Positions 58,979-64,000 of a stretch of 64,000 nucleotides of DNA are shown here, piece by piece (within the stretch, counting starts at the first letter, position 1; every line of letters starts with the position of its first letter). Under the pieces are notes generated by a model that saw nothing but the letters and a program-made list of their open reading frames with translations, was not told the origin of the DNA and did no database searches. Origin of the DNA: Paragonimus westermani (lineage: Eukaryota > Platyhelminthes > Trematoda > Plagiorchiida > Troglotrematidae). The stretch lies in NCBI GenBank assembly GCA_008508345.1, contig QNGE01001271.1, forward strand, positions 75,511 to 139,510, given 5' to 3'. Made by a program: the position numbers and the translations under genes.

Positions 58979-60841
58979 TTAGATGTTATTAGGTCCGTTT
59001 TCAAAGATATCGTCATCAGGCAGACAGAGTTTGAAACTCAACCTGACGCTCTTCAATGTCAGGAACGTTTCTGTGCTTCGTTCGAATTGATGTATATTCT
59101 TACTTGTTCTAATTGCATGTGGGAGTTTGTTCCAAATGTACGTATATTTCACTGGGGGAGAAATTTGAGCGGAGTTTCTTTTACGGAATTTAACAGTTGT
59201 CAAAGTGAACTCTTTGTTCCTTATGTTGTAATTTGAGCTATGCTGAAGGCAAATCTCGAGTTTGACAGTAAATTTATTGCTATAAACCAGATTATACATG
59301 AGCGCAAGGTTTAGCTTGAGACGCCGTAGCCAAAGAGGATCCAGTTTAAGCGTCTGGCAGCGTTCTTTATAGTTCAAAGAAGACGTATAACCCACTAAAC
59401 CCTTCGTAAATGCACGCTTGAGGTTTCCCAGAGCTAGCCTATCAGACTTGCGCAAGTGACTATATATGAATGTGCAGTACTCAAGTTGGGGTCGTACGCA
59501 CAGCTTATAAAGTTGCAGCCGAGCTGCAGGAAGGAAAAATGGGTGCTTAATGTATCCAATCGTTCGTCTAGTTTTAGTCACTATGAAAGATGTATGTTCA
59601 GCAAAATTGAATGATTTTGAGTGGACTGAATTGGCAGTTGGAATAGCATGACCATCCAGCTTTATATAGTCCTCTGGTATATGACAACCGCGTGCAACAA
59701 TGGTGGATTCATTGGCTGAGAATTTCATCAGCCAGGTTTGACACCAAGACTCTAATGACATGATCTCCTTCCGTATATTTCCTAAAGAGGAATTTAGATC
59801 GCCAGTAGAAAAAGTACAGACCAGTTTGATGTCATCAGCGAATAGGAATAGTTTGTCATGTATGATAACTTTACATATGTCATCTATATACATAAGAAAA
59901 AGTAACGATCCCAGGACGCTTCCTTGAATCACTCCGCTGGTGACTGGTCTGGGCGTTGAGCTGTTATCTCCTATTTTCACTGTTTGTGTGCGGTCCACAA
60001 GGTGTGAAGCAAACCAGCTGAGTAATGAGTCACGTAACCCGAAAGATGCCATTTTGATCAGGAGGCGCTGATGAAGCACACGTTCGAAAGCTTTTAGCAT
60101 ATCCAGGAGTATAATATTAACTGCATTCCCTGAATCAGCGGATATTAAAACATGATTAAAGAATTCAACATGACACGTCATGCACGAACGTTTGCTGAGA
60201 AACCCATGCTGGGATAGGTTTATAAGATTTTTTGATAATAAGAATTTAGCCGTGCGACATTTTATTATCCTTTTTAATACTCTAGAACACATTGGAGTAT
60301 GGGTAATGGGACGATAATTGTTGTTTTGTCGCGAACCACCTTTGCAACGGGGCTGAATTATCGAACTTTTCCATTGGAGAGGGAAGGAACCCAACGATAG
60401 AGAGAGTGTATAAATCTTAGGCAAAAGGAGAGGGATATCATCCTCTCCGTGTTTGAGAGCAACAGGTTGTATACCCTCTTGACCAGGAATGTAAGAGGGT
60501 TTGATAGTAGCTAAGTGAGAGCGTATTTTTATTGCATCAACAGTAACGTGGCTTAGGAACGTGCTTGTTTTTACAGGGAGAGATGGAGGCAATACATTTT
60601 CTTCAGTGTTGAGGGAAGCAGCAAGGTACGAATTGGAGGTCTCGCAGATTGTTACGGGATCATCTACGATAGTTTTGTTCCGTAATGTAACTACTGAGAT
60701 AATGAGGTCTCTTGTACAGTTTCTGCGTTTAAATAACTGCATCAACTCAGAACTCTCCTCTTTGCCTTTCAGCGCACGTTTTTCCCCATTTTGGTGGAGC
60801 ATTTTGGTTCTAGCTTTTATAGTGTCAAAAATTTTATGCAT
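58979..60841 (-). CDS. CR1-like LINE reverse transcriptase, 620 codons open
   Basis: RT blocks in order: WKSSIIQPRCKGGSRQNNNYRPI at about 157-179 (quoted in part), LINLSQHGFLSKRSC near 206-220, ILLDMLKAFERV near 244-255 (first catalytic Asp at 247), GVIQGSVLGSLLFLMYIDD near 303-321 and LFLFADDIKL at 331-340 (both Asp kept). The C-terminal region with TKTRRTIGYIKHPF and LYKLCVRPQLEYC follows. The product would copy element RNA at a nicked target. The start ATG given is only the first in the open frame. In the intact element the endonuclease would precede it in the same ORF. No stop within 620 codons suggests a fairly recent insertion. Confidence 0.8.
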   Translation of the reverse strand: MHKIFDTIKARTKMLHQNGEKRALKGKEESSELMQLFKRRNCTRDLIISVVTLRNKTIVDDPVTICETSNSYLAASLNTEENVLPPSLPVKTSTFLSHVTVDAIKIRSHLATIKPSYIPGQEGIQPVALKHGEDDIPLLLPKIYTLSLSLGSFPLQWKSSIIQPRCKGGSRQNNNYRPITHTPMCSRVLKRIIKCRTAKFLLSKNLINLSQHGFLSKRSCMTCHVEFFNHVLISADSGNAVNIILLDMLKAFERVLHQRLLIKMASFGLRDSLLSWFASHLVDRTQTVKIGDNSSTPRPVTSGVIQGSVLGSLLFLMYIDDICKVIIHDKLFLFADDIKLVCTFSTGDLNSSLGNIRKEIMSLESWCQTWLMKFSANESTIVARGCHIPEDYIKLDGHAIPTANSVHSKSFNFAEHTSFIVTKTRRTIGYIKHPFFLPAARLQLYKLCVRPQLEYCTFIYSHLRKSDRLALGNLKRAFTKGLVGYTSSLNYKERCQTLKLDPLWLRRLKLNLALMYNLVYSNKFTVKLEICLQHSSNYNIRNKEFTLTTVKFRKRNSAQISPPVKYTYIWNKLPHAIRTSKNIHQFERSTETFLTLKSVRLSFKLCLPDDDIFENGPNNI

Positions 60842-60925
60842 TGGAATAATAAGGGAGATGTCATGTGTTTTTCGGTATCGTGATTTCTAATTTTTGAGCT
60901 TGCACTCCTCTTTTGGAGTGAGGGT

Positions 60926-61333
60926 TCAGCTTTTACCACACACACTACGGCGTTTCGATCTTTCCGGGGCTAAAATGTTCATACAAAATCTGAAGTTTTC
61001 AGTAAATACTTCGGTTGCTATACTAGGGTCAGAGGTAAGAGAGAATGTGTTCCACACAAATGACCTCAGCAGAGTGGCGAACGTATTCCAGTCGATTAAC
61101 TTTACCTGGCGATAACTTACTATGTTCGACGCTTTTACAGCTTTTAGGTCAAACATGAGGTTGACCACGTTGTGGTTACTTCCTGAAAACCGTTCTAGGA
61201 CGGAAACTTTAGCACAAGAGATGCCTGTTGTAAAAATGAGATCTAAATTGTGGTCTAGTGTTGGCGCCAGCCATTTACTCGTATACATGCAAGAAACTCT
61301 GCTTGATCTGCAGGAATTGTGAAGGAGATTCAA
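60926..61333 (-). pseudogene. CR1-like LINE endonuclease, C-terminal part
   Basis: A 135-codon frame with LDLIFTTGISCAKVSVLERF followed by SNHNVV, the end of an APE-type endonuclease. There the usual Ser-Asp-His motif is Ser-Asn-His, so the catalytic Asp is lost. The frame ends at a stop before the RT frame. Confidence 0.75.
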
Positions 61334-61417
61334 GGGATATTGGGCATATTGGAATCTCTACCAATTATTTTGTCCTGTGTGGGCAATGTTGATACATAAT
61401 TCAGTCCATTAATAAGA

Positions 61418-62219
61418 ACATGCAGAACGTCTACCCTTCACTAACGGCATCGTAACAATCAGTCGGAATTTCATTTCCCAGTACTCATTCTGATTCAGTG
61501 TCTCCCTTACGCAGTCGTATAACGTGGACCGAGGTGATAGATTACCCGTGATATATCTATTAGCCACCTCCACCTATTATTAGTCCTATTCCCGTAGTGC
61601 ACAATGTCACGTCTTGCATACGCGGCCCAGTGCTCTTTCACAGGCAGCAGGCGAGTTTGTAAACACTCACCAGGCTCCCTGTTACGACTTCAAATGCTGC
61701 TAACTATACCACCGAACTCCTCCTCGGATGTGCAATACAACAGATCACCCATTTCTTCAGCGAGAAAGATTTTCTCCCCTGAAGATATCCTCTTCAATTG
61801 CCTACATCTGTTTCATATGAGATGAACAGAACAGAATCTTAGCATTAGGAAATTATTCTTCCGAACATTCAATCTGTGCCGGGTGCCTATCTACCACGAT
61901 CGTCTTTACATCTCTTGTTGGTATCAGCTGCTGAAAGCTGTCCAACATGACCTTGTAACATAGCAAACTTTCATTGGGGTAAAACGTTAAAAAACGCTTC
62001 TACCTGTACCATAACAATCCGTAACAACAACGTGACATAAATGTTACGCTCCGTTGTTGCACTCAGCTGTGGAATCTGCCATGATAACACTCCCATACTT
62101 TACGTACAGTTCTTGAAGTCCTTCAGTCGTGAACGACATAACCAACAGGCTGCCCTCATCGTTCGTTTCAAATACCTAGGTCCTACGGGTTCTAGCATCT
62201 TCCGTATGCCCTCTAGATC
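61418..62219. repeat. Direct repeat, copy 1 (802 bp or longer)
   Basis: Matches 63,199-64,000 with an offset of 1,781 bp. I found no mismatch when comparing line by line. The left boundary is sharp: base 61,417 differs from 63,198. The right boundary is not visible because copy 2 runs off the window. Confidence 0.92.
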
Positions 62220-62502
62220 GCAATCCGGATGTCCCCGTAATCGCTTCCTCTGTCTTAACGACGTCACTACGATTCATCACTATATCGTACTCACGCCTAA
62301 AGTAATCGATGACTTTTTTGGTCCTATGGAAACTATCCAACAACCCACATACAGCTTCCTCCGCCGTACTTTCTAGCCTACGGTTAACGGGATATACTCC
62401 CGGGTCGACCGACATTGTCCAGTGATTGTGAACCAAGTAGCTGTGCGATATACGCAAACCTCCCTCCTTGTACGAGACATGAATAACCGACGGACATTGC
62501 AA
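61418..62502 (-). pseudogene. MULE transposase pseudogene, copy 1
   Basis: The N-terminal frame (62,502-62,176) has LVHNHWTMSVDPGVYPVNRR, the His-Asn-His and Tyr-Pro-x-Asn-Arg-Arg block found before the catalytic domain of MULE/SWIM-type transposases. Further along the minus strand, near 61,830-61,990, come VKTIVVDRHPAQ and FPNAKILFCSSH (second catalytic Asp and the FH-type block). PVKEHWAAYARRDIVHYGNR with NNR follows near 61,585-61,650. Stops occur at several places. The C-terminal end is cut at 61,418, where the LINE begins. The first 802 bp (61,418-62,219) match copy 2. Confidence 0.65.
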
Positions 62503-62977
62503 ATCCTGAAACCTGTATGTCCATGACAGAATATTTTGAAAAAGTGTCAGTAAGGTTTATTGGGGCAATGGGTATATGGGAGGTGGACGGGCAGAGGAGA
62601 TTTGAACGGGGTTTGACGCAATAAAAAAGAGTAAGGTTAAGATGGATGGATCATATATACATGCACGTTGTCCGCGAAGGGATCACGGGGTGCATTTAGG
62701 TAAACATTAATACTGTGGGGGTGTTTCAATTAAAAGGGGCGTTAAGCGAGGGATAAGCAACTCTAGTGGAAAAAGTGGGGTTCTGGCTAAATCTCGCTTT
62801 AAAAGGTGTATCGTGTGAGATATTGCTACTGTTTGGAAGTGGCCGAAGATAAGGGGTTGGTAATATGTGCATCCATCTTCTCCCTGGGTGTGGGTATGGG
62901 TTCACATGCTTAATTTTTCCCTTGTATTGCGGAGGAGGTAAGCACGAACGACTCGTAGGATAGTAAATTGAGGAGGG
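62503..62977. other. Spacer with 3' signals of MULE copy 2
   Basis: No ORF of note. On the minus strand, AATAAA at about 62,972-62,977 lies 60 bp downstream of the copy 2 ORF end, and another lies near 62,553. The first is a plausible polyadenylation signal. Confidence 0.4.
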
Positions 62978-63033
62978 TTTATTAAAGCCAGTTCTCCACT
63001 GACAAACGGTTGTTGGGTTCCTTTGGGATGAGA

Positions 63034-64000
63034 TTAGAGTACAGAGCCCATGACGTCAACGCTGACGACGTACTGATCAGCAAACATTAATTCACCCGGG
63101 TGCATGTCCGACACGCAAACAGCAGACTTCCAGTTGTCCCCAGCTATCCGCAGCGCATACGGAGTAAGTTGCTTCGATGCACTCACGCCGCCAGTTTTAC
63201 ATGCAGAACGTCTACCCTTCACTAACGGCATCGTAACAATCAGTCGGAATTTCATTTCCCAGTACTCATTCTGATTCAGTGTCTCCCTTACGCAGTCGTA
63301 TAACGTGGACCGAGGTGATAGATTACCCGTGATATATCTATTAGCCACCTCCACCTATTATTAGTCCTATTCCCGTAGTGCACAATGTCACGTCTTGCAT
63401 ACGCGGCCCAGTGCTCTTTCACAGGCAGCAGGCGAGTTTGTAAACACTCACCAGGCTCCCTGTTACGACTTCAAATGCTGCTAACTATACCACCGAACTC
63501 CTCCTCGGATGTGCAATACAACAGATCACCCATTTCTTCAGCGAGAAAGATTTTCTCCCCTGAAGATATCCTCTTCAATTGCCTACATCTGTTTCATATG
63601 AGATGAACAGAACAGAATCTTAGCATTAGGAAATTATTCTTCCGAACATTCAATCTGTGCCGGGTGCCTATCTACCACGATCGTCTTTACATCTCTTGTT
63701 GGTATCAGCTGCTGAAAGCTGTCCAACATGACCTTGTAACATAGCAAACTTTCATTGGGGTAAAACGTTAAAAAACGCTTCTACCTGTACCATAACAATC
63801 CGTAACAACAACGTGACATAAATGTTACGCTCCGTTGTTGCACTCAGCTGTGGAATCTGCCATGATAACACTCCCATACTTTACGTACAGTTCTTGAAGT
63901 CCTTCAGTCGTGAACGACATAACCAACAGGCTGCCCTCATCGTTCGTTTCAAATACCTAGGTCCTACGGGTTCTAGCATCTTCCGTATGCCCTCTAGATC
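63034..64000 (-). pseudogene. MULE transposase pseudogene, copy 2, continues past the window
   Basis: It carries the same blocks and stops as copy 1 in 63,199-64,000. It extends further towards the C-terminus in a 106-codon frame (63,354-63,034) with LSPRSTLYDCVRETLNQNEY, KQLTPYALRIAGDNW and FADQYVVSVDV before a stop. That is the position just ahead of where a SWIM zinc finger (CxC...CxH) would be expected, but no such Cys/His set is present. The N-terminal half lies beyond 64,000. Confidence 0.6.
63199..64000. repeat. Direct repeat, copy 2 (truncated by the window end)
   Basis: Second copy of 61,418-62,219. Both contain the identical short plus-strand ORF of 73 codons (61,604 and 63,385), which is antisense to the transposase and has no meaning of its own. 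Confidence 0.92.

Larger units (their letters stand above)
57711..61417 (-). mobile_element. CR1-like LINE copy C, 5' truncated in the endonuclease
   Basis: Minus-strand order is endonuclease C-terminal part (61,417 to about 60,926), reverse transcriptase ORF (60,841-58,979), 3' UTR of about 1.27 kb and an (AAT)n tail. The tail sits in the RNase H of the BEL/Pao element. The other end abuts a MULE pseudogene at 61,418. There is at least one frame break between endonuclease and RT. It is the most complete of the three copies. Confidence 0.85.

Noticed and set aside
60561..61322. Plus-strand ORFs of 66-109 codons
   Set aside because: Antisense to the CR1-like LINE endonuclease and RT, so not independent genes.

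Overview
This is eukaryotic nuclear DNA, most probably from a parasitic flatworm (a trematode, or less likely a cestode). Genes are sparse and introns long. Where host coding sequence shows, it lies in short islands with GT-AG borders. The repeats are those typical of fluke genomes: two Ty3/gypsy lineages (a Mag-like one and a CsRn1-like one), BEL/Pao, CR1-like and RTE-like LINEs, a Penelope-like element with a GIY-YIG endonuclease, and MULE- and hAT-like transposase remnants. No operons, rRNA, CRISPR or tRNA genes were recognised. The organism call is an inference from the repeat types.

Layout. Positions 1 to about 34,000 are repeat-poor. They hold one large intact ORF, a C-terminal-motor (kinesin-14-like) kinesin on the minus strand at 22,359-25,364. 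They also hold several candidate host exons recognised by splice borders and open frames: plus strand at 3-93/547-590, 7,411-7,514 joined to 8,618-8,826, 10,165-10,432, 17,825-17,934 and 28,206-28,412; minus strand at 33,543-33,396 joined to 33,211-32,919. The repeats in this half are a broken Penelope-like element (11,266-12,870) and a small CsRn1-like gag remnant (about 30,720-30,880). The rest reads as intron or intergenic DNA.

From about 35 kb to the end the window is packed with transposons. A decayed Mag-like gypsy element (35,199-38,640, minus) carries a candidate 5' LTR. That LTR was hit by a 60-bp RTE tail flanked by a perfect 12-bp target duplication. Next comes an exon of an RBR-type (RING-between-RING, RNF19-like) E3 ubiquitin ligase with a consensus splice donor (39,756-40,231, minus). 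It directly abuts the 3' end of a much better preserved CsRn1-like gypsy element (about 40,238-43,947, minus). Beyond that lie an RTE-type LINE fragment (about 44,040-44,940), hAT-like and MULE-like transposase remnants (46.65-48.17 kb), and CR1-like LINEs, one of which is inserted inside another copy of the same family (about 50.2-53.3 kb). Then a BEL/Pao element (about 54.6-57.66 kb) is cut in its RNase H domain by the (AAT)n tail of a third CR1-like LINE (57.66-61.42 kb). Last is a MULE-transposase pseudogene in two directly repeated copies that match over 802 bp (61,418-62,219 and 63,199-64,000).

Nearly every transposon is visibly dead, with stops, frameshifts, 5' truncation or missing LTRs. 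The best preserved are the CsRn1-like pol (817 codons open) and the third LINE (620 codons open). The most unusual host gene is the kinesin: it keeps a P-loop but has lost the usual switch I and switch II signatures.
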